NCBI RefSeq assembly: GCF_000485595.1
Contig: NW_014578559.1
Coordinates: 7,526 to 39,942 of the forward strand
DNA from: Priapulus caudatus
Taxonomy: Eukaryota; Priapulida; Priapulimorpha; Priapulimorphida; Priapulidae
Direction: 5' to 3'
Length of the DNA: 32,417 nt
Position 1 is the first letter of the stretch. Each line of letters begins with the position of its first letter. The notes beneath the pieces are model-generated. The model did no database searches. It saw nothing but the letters and a program-made list of their open reading frames with translations, and was not told where the DNA came from. The position numbers and the translations under genes are program-made. This document shows positions 9,430 to 19,304 of the stretch, one piece after another.

Positions 9430-12400
9430 CTGCAACAAAAATCAGAGAGCGCTCGGGCCGTAATTACACGCGTCCGATTTGGGAAGCATGGACCGTGATT
9501 AATGGGATGCAGATCTCCTGCTACTACTAACCCGATGAGTAAAGGCAATTAAAGGTCTCGACCATCTCTATGTGATGCAGATTCTTTGCTACTACCCCAC
9601 GAGAGTAGGCCAAGGCCCGGACCGTCTCTATAGGACGCAGATCTACTGCAACTATCATCTGCAACGAAATCACGGAGTGCCCGGTGAGACACATTCAAAA
9701 GGAAGGCATGAGCCGTCTCTACGGGACACAGGTCTACTGAAACTACCCCCAGGAGAGTGAAGGGGGAGGTCTGGACCTGTCTCTACGGAGCACAGGTCTA
9801 CTGAAACTACCTCCAGGAGGGTGAAGGGAGAGGTCTGGACCGTCTCTACGGACACAGATCTACTAAAACTACCCCCAGGAGAGTGAAAGGGGAGGTCTGG
9901 ACCGTCTCTACAGGACACAGGTCTACTGAAACTACCCCCAGGAGAGTGAAGGGGGAGGTCTGGACCACCTCTACGGGACACAGGTCTACTGAAACTACCC
10001 CCAGGAGAGTGAAGGGGGAGGTCTGGACCGTCTCTACAGGACCACGGTCTACTGAAACACCTCCAGAAGAGTGAAGGGGGGGGGGTCTACTAGACCGTCT
10101 CTACGGGACACAGGTCTACTGAAACTACCCCCAGGAGAGTGAAGGGGGAGGTCTGGCCTGTCTCTACAGGATGCACGTCCTCTACCACTACCCTATCTGG
10201 ATTTAGCCATCTTATTCTGTTAATACGAATCGCAGAGCACTCAGCGGTTAGACATGTGCGGATTTGGAGGCGTGAACCGTCTTAACGAGACATAGGTCTA
10301 CTGAAACTACCCACATATGAGTGTGAAGGGGGAGGTCTGGCCCGTCTCTACACGAGCAGATCACTACTCCCCATGAGTGAAGGCTGAGTTCAAACCCTCT
10401 CTAAAGACGCAGATGCACTGCCACTAACCCGATTCGAAAAGGCTGAGGTTCGAACTTCGAACCGTCTCTACACGATGCAGATCCACCGCTACTACCCTAG
10501 TAGTGCAGGCAGAGGCCTGGCGCATGTCTATAGGATGCGATCTACTGTAACTGCCCCCATAGAGTGGCAGGCAGAAGCCTGACCCATGTCTATATGATGC
10601 GGATCTAATGTAACTACCACCATGAGTGCAGGCAGAGGCCTGGCCCATGTCTATAGGATGCGGATCTACTGTAACTACCCCCATGAGTGCAGGCAGAGGC
10701 CTGGCCCATGTCTATAGGATGCAGATTTACTGTAACTACACCCATGATTGCAGGCAGAGGCCTGACCATGTCTATAGGATGCGGATCTAATGTAACTACC
10801 ACCATGAGTGCAGGCAGAGGCCTGACCCATGTCTATAGGATGCGGATCTAATGTAACTACCCCATGAGTGCAGGCAGAGGCCTGGCCCATGTCTATAGGA
10901 TGCGGATCTAATGTAACTACCACCATGAGTGGCAAGCAGAGGCCTGACCCATGTCTTATGGATGCGGATCTAATGTAACTACCCCCTGAGTGGCAGCAGA
11001 GGCCTGACCCATGTCTATAGGATGCGGATCTAATGTAACTACCCCCATGAGTGCAGGCAGAGGCCTGGCCCATGTCTATAGGATGCAGATCTACTGTAAC
11101 TACCCCCTGGAGTGCAGCAGATGCCTGGCCCATGTCTATAGGATGCCAACCTACTGTAACTACCCCCGGAGTGTAGGCTGAGGCCTGGGGGCCGTTGTCA
11201 GAAAAATCGTATTAAAGTGAATGCTAATGTTTTGGAATAGCCATTTGTAAATGTTTTGTTTTGTTTTATGATCAGTAGATAATTAATGATTTTGACTGTT
11301 TTTCAAGAAAAACACATATTTTATTCATTATTATTATCACTATAATTGTAATTCGTAGTGTAATATGTTATTTTCACTTAATATAAAGTTACGAGAGGGT
11401 CTGGGCTCTCGTAAGTTAATAAGAGGATATTTTCGAGGATTTTTCATTCTCGTAACTTTGCGATGTTCTGTCAACGGTTTACGAGTGGAAGTTAATGTGG
11501 CTAATTTTGTTTTCTGCCAACGGGCCCTGGCCCATGTCTATAGGATGCGGATCTACTGTAACTACGCCCGTGAGTGCAGGCAGAGCCTGACATGTCTCTG
11601 TATAGGAGGCAGATTCACTGTCACTAACGGCATGTCCCTCACTCAAAAATTAACACTAAGACAAGAACTCGTACGCCAAAACTACCCACCACATTCCTCT
11701 CGTATGTTAACTTGTACACTAAGACAAAAATGCTCAAATCATGATCTGAGATACCTGGGGTTAGGACCCGGCCATCTCCGCGTCGGTGATGAAGGAGTCC
11801 CCCCCCCTCTCCTATCGACAAGAACTAACCTCATCTTGAGTCCTCGCATGCAAAAAACTAACACTTGTACACTAAGACAAAAACGTTTACATCACAATCG
11901 AGATATCGCGGGGCACCTAGTCATCTCCGCCTCACCAGGGTGGGACCCCGCTCCCTCCTCGCGACGACGATGGCTACCAACCTCATCTTGAAGTGGAGAA
12001 CTCGCGGGCGGCCTTCCTCTGCTCCTCCTTCGTCGACTTCTTCTGGCTGCGGAAGGCGTCGGCGTGACCGCGTCGAGGCGGAACATGGCGTCGTCGTCGA
12101 GGTCGGGCTCTGACTCGGGTCGCTGTGCGCGGCCGCCTCCCCGAGCGCTCCTTCACGGCCGCGCGAAGCCCCTCGTCCACCTGCAACCAATCACAAACGC
12201 TCGTCATCGCTCCGACGCGCAAATCTCCTGTTACGATTGCAATCTCGTCATCGCTCTGACGCAGAAATATTCATTTTTTTTCGATTCTAGGGACGATTGC
12301 AAACCCTCTTTAATTAGATAAGCCTCTCTCCCGGAGCGTCAAGCCTCAAAAAAAAGCATAGCGTTTTTTGTGTGGATGTAATCTCATAAAAACTGATGAC

Positions 12401-15400
12401 GTGCAAAAATGAATGAATTATTAATATTATTATTTAAAATCGTGATTATGTAAAACCGTACGAAACATGGGCAATTAAAGCCGATTATAATAGTGTCGTT
12501 TATCCACTTGTAATTTAGTTGTTAACTGAAATAATTAATTAGGTACTAAGGGCATCTACTATGTCAGAAACGTGAACAAATTATCAAAATATTTGTGGGA
12601 TTTTTAGCCCAACTAACGACATTGAACGACTTTGACAATTTTATATCACTAAAGGGATGTGCCAGCGACAAGCCTAAACCGGCGCGAAACCCGCCATTCC
12701 ACCAACCTCTGCATCATCATCATCGTCGTCGTCATCGTCGTCACTTTCCTCCTCAGACTCCTCCTCATCTTCTTCGTCTCCGCTGCCCTCCTCCGCTTCC
12801 ATCTCTCCTCCCTCCTCTCCTCTCCTCCTCCTCATCCTCGCGCTGCCGTCTTTGCGCTCGTGTTTAGAACGTCGACAAGGCGGGCACAGACCCGCATGTT
12901 AGCTCTGGATGAGAAGCCTGAACGCCTCGAGCAGCAGCGGCTTGCAGAGATGCTCGGGCCGCGAGAGCAGCCCCGTGACGACGTCAGCAGCACCGCCTGC
13001 CATCCCGCTCCTCCCCCTCCTTCTCATTCTCCCTTCCTTTGTCTTCTTCGCTCCTTTCTCTTCACTTTCTTTCCTTCCCCTTCCCCTTCTTCTCCTCGTA
13101 TGCTTTGCTCTGGCAGACGAGGACGTCGCTGAGCGAGTCCTCAACCTCCTCCGGCCCCACGAACAGCTGCAGCGCCGCGTAACCCACGAGCCGTCGACAG
13201 CGCCACGCGACGCCCGCACGCTCCCCGGCCGCGCGCCGCGCCTCGAGGTCGGTCGCCGCGGCGACGGCGGCGCGCCACAGCTTCTCGTGCCGGCGCGCGA
13301 AGGGCCTCGTCTGCGCCGCGCTCCCCGCAGCTCATCGCGCGCGCTGGAGGAGTTCGTACATCGGGTTTCGCTTGGCGGCAATCTCCCGGCTGGTGGCCCT
13401 CCACACGCCGAGCTTGAAGAATCGCGCGGAAAGCGCCGCGTGTTCGCCCGCGTCGAGCGGCGGAGAGGGGCCGCCGCCGTCGTCGTGGACGTCGTCGAAG
13501 AACGCGTGCGCGAGGACGAACTTGATGGTCGCGTCGGCGACGGCGGCGGGGGCGTCTCGCGTCGCGCGGCGCACGCGCGCGCTCGCAATCGTCTGTAGCC
13601 GCTCGATGGCCACGCGCGCGCGCGCCCGCCATCTCCCCCGCGCCGCGCTGCCGAGCCGCGATCGCCCGAGAACGCGTCGCGCAGCAGCGGCTCGAGCGCG
13701 TCGTGCGCCGCCGGCGCCATCTGCCGCGCGATCGTCTCCTCGAGCCTCGCGTGCGCCGCACACGCCGGCGCCGCCTCGCCGACGATCCGGTCCACGCGCT
13801 CACCTGGGCGGCGGCCGGAGCGTGGCTCAGCGCCGCCGCGACGTCGTCTGCCGCGCGCGCCGCCGCGCCGTGCAGCGTGTTGCCCGCGTGCTGGAGGTCG
13901 CGAGCAGCGGCGCGGACAACGCGCGGACAGAACGACCGCGGCGCGCTCAGCGTCTCGTCGGTGAGCGCGGCGAGGCGGCGCGACGACGCGATACGCGATC
14001 GCGACGCGCGTCTTCCGCACGGCGTCGCCGACAGCGCGTCGTCGACGAGCGCGTGCCAGAAACGCTCGAACGTCGCTCGGGCGTCGCCGGGCGGCCATCG
14101 TCGCGACGAGGTCGCGAGCGAACGGGTGCAGCGCGGCGGCCGGGTCGCGCTGCCGCGCGATTGCCGCCGCGATCGCCGCGAAGTTCGCCTCGCACGTGAG
14201 CGGCGCGTGCGACCAGTGCTCGGCGACGAACGCCGGCGTGACGAGGGGGGAGGGGGGGGGGGGGTCGGGGTGGCGCGTCTCGCACGCGAGCAGCAGACGC
14301 AGCGTGTCGGGCGTGCACGCGTCCCAGCCGCCGCGCAGCCCTCCGCTCAGCGTCGGCCACAGCTGCTTGCGGAAGCGGCGCTCCGTGCTGCAGGAGACGA
14401 GGCTCACGAGTGCCTCGGCGACGAGCGGTTCGAGCGGTGGCCGCGCCAACTGTAGCTCCAGTAGCTGCGTCAACACGGGTTCAACGTGAGCACCTGCCAG
14501 GGGAAGGGAAAGAAGGTTTCAGGATGCCAAACTTTAATTTTATACTCTAACTGGCAGTGCTTCTTAAACTATTTCAGTTTCATTTACCCTTGAGTCTTTA
14601 TCACAAAATTTCGTTCACCCGCGACTAAATTTCCTTATGTTTTTGGTAATTTTCATTCACTCTTGGATGTGCCAGTTTAAGAAGCAGTCTAACAGATGGG
14701 GCAGAACATCGAAATGATTTGCCATTCCACCTGCTTTAATTAGCTAACAATTCAGTGATAACTCAGCTATTAATATAAAAACAGAATATATGAATCTTTT
14801 GGTTTTTCACTATGGCTATTATGCATATGCGGATGATAATCCCTTCCTACAATTTTCTACCATTCATATTGCAATGAAGATATTTTCACACCTATTGGTG
14901 CTGGACTTTTATAAGTACATAGTACTAATTGTAGTAATCACCTTTATCTTTCTGAAGTTTTCCAGACACGATGAGACACTGGTAGACGAATATACGACCA
15001 ATCGCGCAGTTCTTCTGTTCCTCCTTCTTGCCCTGGATCTTGAGATGCTGTTTCACTAGAGATAAAACGTCTTCGCAGGTGACCGAATCAAATTCTTTCA
15101 GCAGCTGTGAAGACAGCAAATAGAAAATAAATAAACAATGCATGACTATACAGCCATACAAACATCGGTGGGCAAGTGACTTTTACTGCATGGTTGCCCA
15201 TCTGATTAAATTCCAGCATTTATTCTCCAGCATGACATAATGCATGGGTTCTTGCCAGGCCTTCAAGGCAATAAGGATCCGACATACGTTCAAAGCTGAA
15301 GCTAATTTGCGTCATCCCACATAAATTGTCCGACATGCCTTAATTAATGTCCAATCCACATTCCTTAATTTCCAGCCTTTGACAATCTTAATTAACACAA

Positions 15401-16435
15401 TTGTTATTAAAATTGTTGTAATTGTTGTGTGTTTGTGTGTTGTTGTAAAATTGTTGTAATTAAAAACAATTGTCTGTGACAATAAGCTGTCCACAAACGA
15501 CATGCCTTCTGAAATTCCTGGGGGAGAAGCCAGACATGTATATATATAGTCATACCTCCGTGAGCAGAGTAGGGAAGCCAACCCTGATGCACTCTCGCCC
15601 GCTCGCCATGCCTTTGACCAGCCGAGTGACGGCGTACTTTACTTCCTCGCACGTTTCCTCTCCGTCCCCGGTGGCCTTCTGCTTTAGGATCAACTGCTCG
15701 ACGAGCTGCGTTGCCGAGTTCAACCTCAACTCTTGCTTGCAATCGCCTAAACATGCAGAGAAATATAGAGAATTTACTTTAGCAGCATTAGCAAGTGATT
15801 GATAGTAGATTGATAGTACTGATTGGTAGCAGTTTAATATTAATATGAGCTCCTGTTGTGTGTGGTGTGGTCAATCCTAGCTTGGGACTTGTTTTATGTG
15901 TGCGTTTAAAGATCTAACCGGGAGCTCACTGCCACTGGGCCAGGTGAAGTGGGGATCAGATGTGAAGGATGAAACTGGAAGCTGAATGGTGTCGATTAGT
16001 CAATTTAGTGGTGTACCTACTGTACAACACAGTACTACTACTACTAGTAGTAATATGTACATACTACTACAGTACTGTCAGTAGTACTAGTAGTAGTACT
16101 ACTACTAACTACTAAATCCACTTTAGGCACCTTAGGCTTAGGGTATCACAAAGTGATGCACAGATTTCTGTGTATCATCAACTGATGACAGACTTTCCGT
16201 ATATCAAGGAATGATGCAAAAACCCGAACCCTAACACTAAGTCATAAAGTATAACCTTAGGTATCACGAAGTGTGTTAGGGTTAGGGTTAGGGGTAGGGG
16301 GTAGGGCCAGCCAGAGGGGGTGCCTAAAGTGGATTTGCGCCCTTTAGTATAGACTCTCTAGTAGCTTAACTACATACTGAGATTGTCCCAAAGACGAAGC
16401 ATGTTCGTCTTGGTGCTCTGTACTTCAGCGGGCAT
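8275..16435 (-). CDS. MYBBP1A: MYBBP1A / DNA polymerase phi (Pol5) family, six exons, indel-ridden
   Basis: Nucleolar ARM/HEAT-repeat protein of the MYBBP1A/Pol5 family, acting in rDNA transcription and ribosome biogenesis. Exons: 16435-16378, 15746-15556, 15104-14942, 14493-12707, 12180-11982, 9429-8275. Junction phases agree throughout (1, 0, 1, 0, 2), strong evidence for the model. Reading N to C: LWDNLS and VKYAVTRLVKGMASGRE match the family start (human LDFFWDIA, MKYALKRLITGLGVGRE). Then come CAIGRIF-YQ-L--SGKL, long helical repeats, an Asp/Glu tract, DDDAMFRLD, LELLDMLA and a Lys-rich tail (KKVKKSKRKQ) typical of a nucleolar signal. Predicted length is about 1180 residues (human 1328). 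Exons 1-3 are clean. Exons 4-6 need repeated frame changes, so as printed the gene is not translatable. Sequencing error or pseudogenisation are both possible; I favour error. Confidence 0.88.
9427..9720 (-). repeat. Decayed repeat units including a copy of the exon 6 acceptor
   Basis: CATCTGCAAC at 9427-9436 spans the exon 6 3' splice site. It recurs at 9657-9666 followed by a similar downstream stretch (AAATCA, GAG-GC-CGG). A third, weaker copy begins near 10205. Satellite-like units (GCAGATCT--TGCTACTA) fill the gaps. Confidence 0.65.
9721..10170. repeat. 63-bp tandem array in MYBBP1A intron 5
   Basis: About seven units spaced 62-67 bp, marked by GGTCTACTGAAACTACC (9731, 9795, about 9857, 9920, 9983, 10046, 10113) and AGTGAAGGGGGAGGTCTGG. 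It shares a backbone with the 61-bp family (TCTACTG-AACTACCCCC) but is a distinct subfamily. Proline/serine-rich open frames across it are artefacts. Confidence 0.92.
10471..11190. repeat. 61-bp tandem array in MYBBP1A intron 5
   Basis: About twelve units like those at 1-300, with many one-base differences in unit length. Units contain GCAGGCAGAGGCCTGGCCC and GATGCGGATCTA. A transitional zone (10171-10470) joins it to the 63-bp subfamily. Confidence 0.93.
11194..11521. mobile_element. Second copy of the 332-bp MITE
   Basis: GTTGTCAGAAA at 11194-11204 and TTTCTGCCAAC at 11511-11521, the latter with one mismatch to the perfect terminus of the left copy. 328 bp, with scattered single-base losses relative to 301-632. 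Right flank begins GGGCC. Confidence 0.75.
11982..12180 (-). CDS. MYBBP1A: MYBBP1A exon 5 (frameshifted copy)
   Basis: 199 nt against 203 nt in 1099-1301. The four missing bases are separate single-base losses, each shifting the frame: near AAGCTCGCG, GCGATGACC, CTCGCGGTC and GGGCTCCCT of the intact copy. Both splice sites are intact, and the donor phase (ends in AG of an Arg codon) fits exon 6. Confidence 0.88.
12707..14493 (-). CDS. MYBBP1A: MYBBP1A exon 4 (large, frameshifted)
   Basis: Acceptor CCCCTGGCAG ends at 14494; donor GCAGAG|GTTGGT at 12706. Begins (G)AHVEPVLTQLLELQLARPPLEPL. The family-like sequence hops among all three frames. LWPTLSGGLRGGWDA is in one; FERFWHALVDDALS, LAALTDETLS and DLQHAGNTLHGAA are in another; VDRIVGEAAPACAAHARLE and RVAIERLQTIASARV are elsewhere. 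Switch points cluster near 14.09, 14.03, 13.98, 13.8, 13.65 and 13.3 kb. GTGAGC after AAAQ near 13.8 kb looks like a donor, but coding continues directly. The acidic stretch at 12.72-12.87 kb matches copy 1. The shared part is about 13 nt shorter than in 1830-2708. Confidence 0.85.
14942..15104 (-). CDS. MYBBP1A: MYBBP1A exon 3
   Basis: 163 nt. Acceptor TCTTCACAG ends at 15105; donor AAAG|GTGATT at 14941. Encodes LLKEFDSVTCEDVLSLV to FVYQCLIVSGKLQKDK, matching human LFGVLALFQSGRLVKD by position. Frame intact. Ends one base into a Gly codon completed by exon 4. Confidence 0.92.
15556..15746 (-). CDS. MYBBP1A: MYBBP1A exon 2
   Basis: 191 nt. Acceptor TGTTTAG ends at 15747; donor GGAG|GTATGA at 15555. 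Encodes DCKQELRLNSATQLVEQL and then EEVKYAVTRLVKGMASGRE to FPTLLTE, the best conserved stretch of the family. Frame intact. Confidence 0.92.
16019..16112. repeat. TAC/GTA trinucleotide palindromic microsatellite
   Basis: Runs of ACT/TAC followed by AGT/GTA in inverted order, interrupted by CAGTACTG. Capable of cruciform formation. It lies in MYBBP1A intron 1 and directly abuts the foldback element at 16114. Confidence 0.8.
16114..16336. mobile_element. 223-bp foldback element carrying telomere-like repeats
   Basis: Perfect 18-bp inverted ends: AAATCCACTTTAGGCACC at 16114-16131 and its complement at 16319-16336. Inside are ACCCTAAC-type sequence on one side (about 16224) and GTTAGGGTTAGGG near 16276-16288. 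Two ATGATGC/TATCA-type short repeats are also present. No target duplication is evident and there is no open frame. Confidence 0.75.
16378..16435 (-). CDS. MYBBP1A: MYBBP1A exon 1 (start codon)
   Basis: ATG at 16435-16433, then MPAEVQSTKTNMLRLWDNL and one base of a split Ser codon. Donor CTCA|GTATGT at 16377. The A joins GC of exon 2 to read LWDNLSDCKQELRLNSA, which aligns without gaps to the first conserved block of human MYBBP1A. Too short to appear as an ORF; found by searching for the missing N-terminal block. Confidence 0.82.
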
Positions 16436-16861
16436 CTTGCTCCTCGGTTTTTATATTAATAACAGTATTTCAAATATATTCAGTTCAGTAGGCCTACACA
16501 ACATAACGATGATAACATCATGCTTCCACGCTTTCGCGTGGTGAAATAATTGGTGTTCACTTGTTACCGGTGAGCCGCGCTGCGCGCGCATGGTTTCGTG
16601 AGAAGTGTTTGTTGTTGGACTTTGTCGATGTTTTTGGTTCCTTTGTAATTGTTGTATTTACAGTTTATTTAATCTTTCTTCGCCTTCTACGCGACATCAC
16701 TTCGTCACAGTTAACTAAAGTAGGTTTTAAGTGTACTGAGTTTGTTTTCAGTAGAACACATTGTTACTGTTAGTGACTCACTGACTCAGTGACTGGCAGG
16801 ACGTTTGCACACTGTGAATGTTGTAGTCTGTAGTGTAGAGTGTACTGTAGTGTACGTGTTG

Positions 16862-17274
16862 TGCCCAAACTTGGAATCTTGCACAAACTTGGAATTTCAG
16901 TGCATCCACAGTTTGTGCAACCAATCTTGAGATTGGGCAAACAGAGGTAAACAGAGCTTGGGCAAACAGAGGTAAACAGAGCTTGCACAAACATATGATT
17001 ATTAGGATTTCAAATGTTATATCATAACTATAACTTAAGGTCGTATATAGTAATATACCTTCTTTCCTCAATGTGTTTGGCACCTTTCTATAAATATTAA
17101 ATGATTATAATAAATAATTGGGTAGTATAAACTCGCTATGAGCGGTTGTTGAATCACCGACTGTTTTCAGTTTGCCCAATCTTGAGATTGGTCAGCCAAA
17201 CTAGGGAATCCGCAGTTTGGGCAGCACAATCGCTGCACAATCTCGAGATTGTGCAGATTCCAAGTTTTGGGTAT
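16862..17274. mobile_element. Long imperfect inverted repeat (foldback element)
   Basis: Left arm 16862-16945 and right arm about 17166-17274 are imperfect reverse complements: CCCAAACTTGGAATCT against ACCCAAAACTTGGAATCT, and AATCTTGAGATTGGGCAAAC on the left against its complement on the right. The spacer is about 220 bp. The right arm contains a perfect 24-bp palindrome at 17233-17256, centred on CTCGAG. The left arm is followed by a direct repeat (GGGCAAACAGAGGTAAACAG twice). Confidence 0.7.
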
Positions 17275-17531
17275 CGAACATAGGCACTGACCAGGCTGTG
17301 TGGCTAACGTCAATATACACAGGTCTTCTAACCCTAGCAAAGACCGTTTCTTGGAGCTATAGACACTGTAGAATGTAGTTTACTAGTTGTAACTTGTACT
17401 GAGTTTGTAGACTACAGTACAGAGTACAGCGTACTGTACAGTACTGAGTACATTGTCAGTGTACACTCACAATGTACAGCACACTACTTGGCCACAACTT
17501 GGCATATCTTAAAATTGCCTTCTCGCTTTTT

Positions 17532-17880
17532 AGCTCATCTGACGAAGTCAGATGCAGCTTGTAAAATCACATTAGCGTGCGTCCGTCAGTGCGTCCGCTG
17601 GTCAACAGTTGGGCACAAATCTTAACCGCTCGACGTACGGTCACGATATTCGTGACGTCGGGGGGGGGGGAGGATCGTGAAAGGACTCGGAGTGACCATT
17701 TTGGGGTCAAGGGTCAAAGGTCAAGATGTGTAAACGGAGGGGCATATTTCCCCCTGAACCGGCTCGACCTATGCGTGGTGTGCTTGTATAGTGTGATGGG
17801 CAGAAACCCATTACAGTGCAAAATTGGAGGTCACAGGTCAAAGGCAGTGGGGAAAAGTCAGATATCAGACATTTTCTGAG
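17532..17880 (+). mobile_element. Repetitive element with 5' hairpin and DR1 hormone-receptor-like sites
   Basis: It starts with a hairpin (AGCTCATCTGAC, loop GAA, GTCAGATG) and a GTCCGTC-rich stretch. This resembles a class of dispersed repeat I recall from several marine invertebrate genomes. Three hexamers, GGGTCA/GGGTCA/AGGTCA at 17704-17723, and another pair, AGGTCA-C-AGGTCA at 17828-17840, are spaced by one base (DR1). The boundaries are estimates; no long frame. Confidence 0.5.
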
Positions 17881-18293
17881 GACATAGCCTAATGGACAGA
17901 GTGAACACTTTTTGGTTTCAGCACTTCGAACCTAACCATTTTTATCACTTTATTGCACGAAAGACCATGAAATGTGCTTTCCACTGACGTGCGAAGAGTA
18001 AGTGTCTGATAACTTTTTGACCGCTTAAGAGGAGGTTAAACATGGATTTGTTGACTGTTAACAAAGGACAACTGTGTTGAATGTACTTGTGTGATCGTGG
18101 AAGACTGTGATCGTGGAAATTCTGCATGCAAAAACTTACTTGAACAACGTTTATGCCGCCCTTAAATCATATATGAACTTCATTCTCTATATGAGATTCT
18201 GTACGTTGAGAATACAATGTCAATAGCACTTATCAAAACTCTGTTTTTGATTAAGGCCAACTATAAATAGTCCTACCTTGCATAAAGCCTGTA
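17881..18293. other. Unassigned non-coding stretch
   Basis: AT-rich unique-looking sequence with no coding signal or clear repeat. TATAAATAG at about 18262 lies just upstream of the tRNA-like element. Confidence 0.5.
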
Positions 18294-18359
18294 TAGCCGA
18301 ACGCGTAGAGCACAGGCGTCACGGCTGAAAGGTGTTGGATCGAATCCCATCTGTTTTTT
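18294..18359 (+). ncRNA. tRNA-like pol III promoter (probable SINE head or tRNA relic)
   Basis: TAGCCGAACGCG at 18294-18305 fits an A box. GGATCGAATCC at 18337-18347 is a near-consensus B box. Spacing is normal for a tRNA, and a T-run at 18354-18359 could terminate pol III. The 5' and 3' acceptor strands do not pair and the T stem is poor, so a functional tRNA is unlikely; a tRNA-derived SINE fits better. Confidence 0.55.
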
Positions 18360-18529
18360 AATTAATTTTCCTGTTTTCTGTATTTTTCTATCTTTATCTA
18401 TTTAACTATTTTTTCCAATTAACGCAAATATTTACAGATTTATTTACAACAATTTAATAACAACAAATAATGTTTACAATAATCAAATTTTTTTTAATAT
18501 GGTTAGGAGCAGGGAAAAAATTAAAAAAA

Positions 18530-18660
18530 AAAATTCCGGGGCTCTTTTTTGCAAACCCCCCAAAATTCGGGGCTACTTTTTCATTTTTCAGGGCTCTTTT
18601 CCACTTTCCAGGCAACTTTTTTCACAGAAGCTCAGGGGTTTGAGAAAGCGGCCCGCGAGG
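18530..18660. repeat. G-block/T-block repeat fragment
   Basis: Alternating short G and T runs (CGGGGCTCTTTTTTGC, GGGGCTACTTTTTCATTTTT, AGGGCTCTTTTCC). The same style and orientation recur at 19715-19812 (CGGGGGCTCTTTTTGGC), where the strand-reversed end reads CAGGGGCGGCGGGTGA, hAT-like. Probably two fragments of one repeat family. Confidence 0.45.
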
Positions 18661-19017
18661 CACGTGTGTATGGCTGTGCAATCGACGCTGCGTACGTGCT
18701 TGCTGGCAGGGCGGCATTGATTGAAGTATGGGGGGGGGGCACAATTGTTTTCAGAGCGTGTAACTAATCACTACTAAAATGTAGAGGGTTGGCATTGCTG
18801 GACTATGAGAGAGCGACAGCAAAACTCTTTCGGGGAATTGACGAAAAGCTACCAATCGGGAAATGCACACGAGTTGCCGCAGGGAAAAATATACGTGTGA
18901 ATTTCATTAGGATTTTCCATGATCACCGTTCTATAAACCTACGGCGTTGCGTCCTACGGGTCTCTACGTAGGCACGCCCGGCAGGCACACATGCACGCAC
19001 GCATGCAGCACGCATTG

Positions 19018-19280
19018 CACGCGCGCAGGCACACACGCAAGCACGCCCTCAGGCACACCGGCACACACGGGCGCGCACACATGCACGCGCGCAGGCACAC
19101 ACGCAAGCACGCCCTCAGGCACACCGGCACACACGGGCACGCACGCACACACGCGCGCAGGCACACACGCAAGCACGCCCTCAGGCACACCGGCACACAC
19201 GGGCACGCACGCACACACGCGCGCAAGCACACACGCAAGCACACGCACAGGCACACAGCCACACACGTATATACGCGCGG
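19018..19280. repeat. 66-bp minisatellite, CA/CG-rich
   Basis: CACGCGCGCAGGC starts at 19018, 19084, 19150 and (one change) 19216: an exact 66-bp period. Made of GCACACACGC-type elements plus GCCCTCAGGCACACCGGC. Cys/Val- or His/Thr-rich frames across it are artefacts. Confidence 0.95.
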
Positions 19281-19304
19281 GCGGCAGCGCCTGCTTGATT
19301 GAAT

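Noticed and set aside
9670-11133. Several repeat-peptide open frames (Pro/Ser/Asp-rich)
   Set aside because: By-products of the 61-63 bp tandem units; different units fall in different frames.
13790-13810. Possible intron donor GTGAGC within MYBBP1A exon 4
   Set aside because: Family-like coding continues immediately downstream in a shifted frame, and no acceptor or intron-like sequence follows.
16224-16300. Chromosome end or telomere
   Set aside because: Only two to three TTAGGG units, inside a foldback element and inside an intron.
18289-18360. Functional tRNA gene
   Set aside because: The acceptor stem cannot be formed and the T stem is weak, although the A and B boxes are good.
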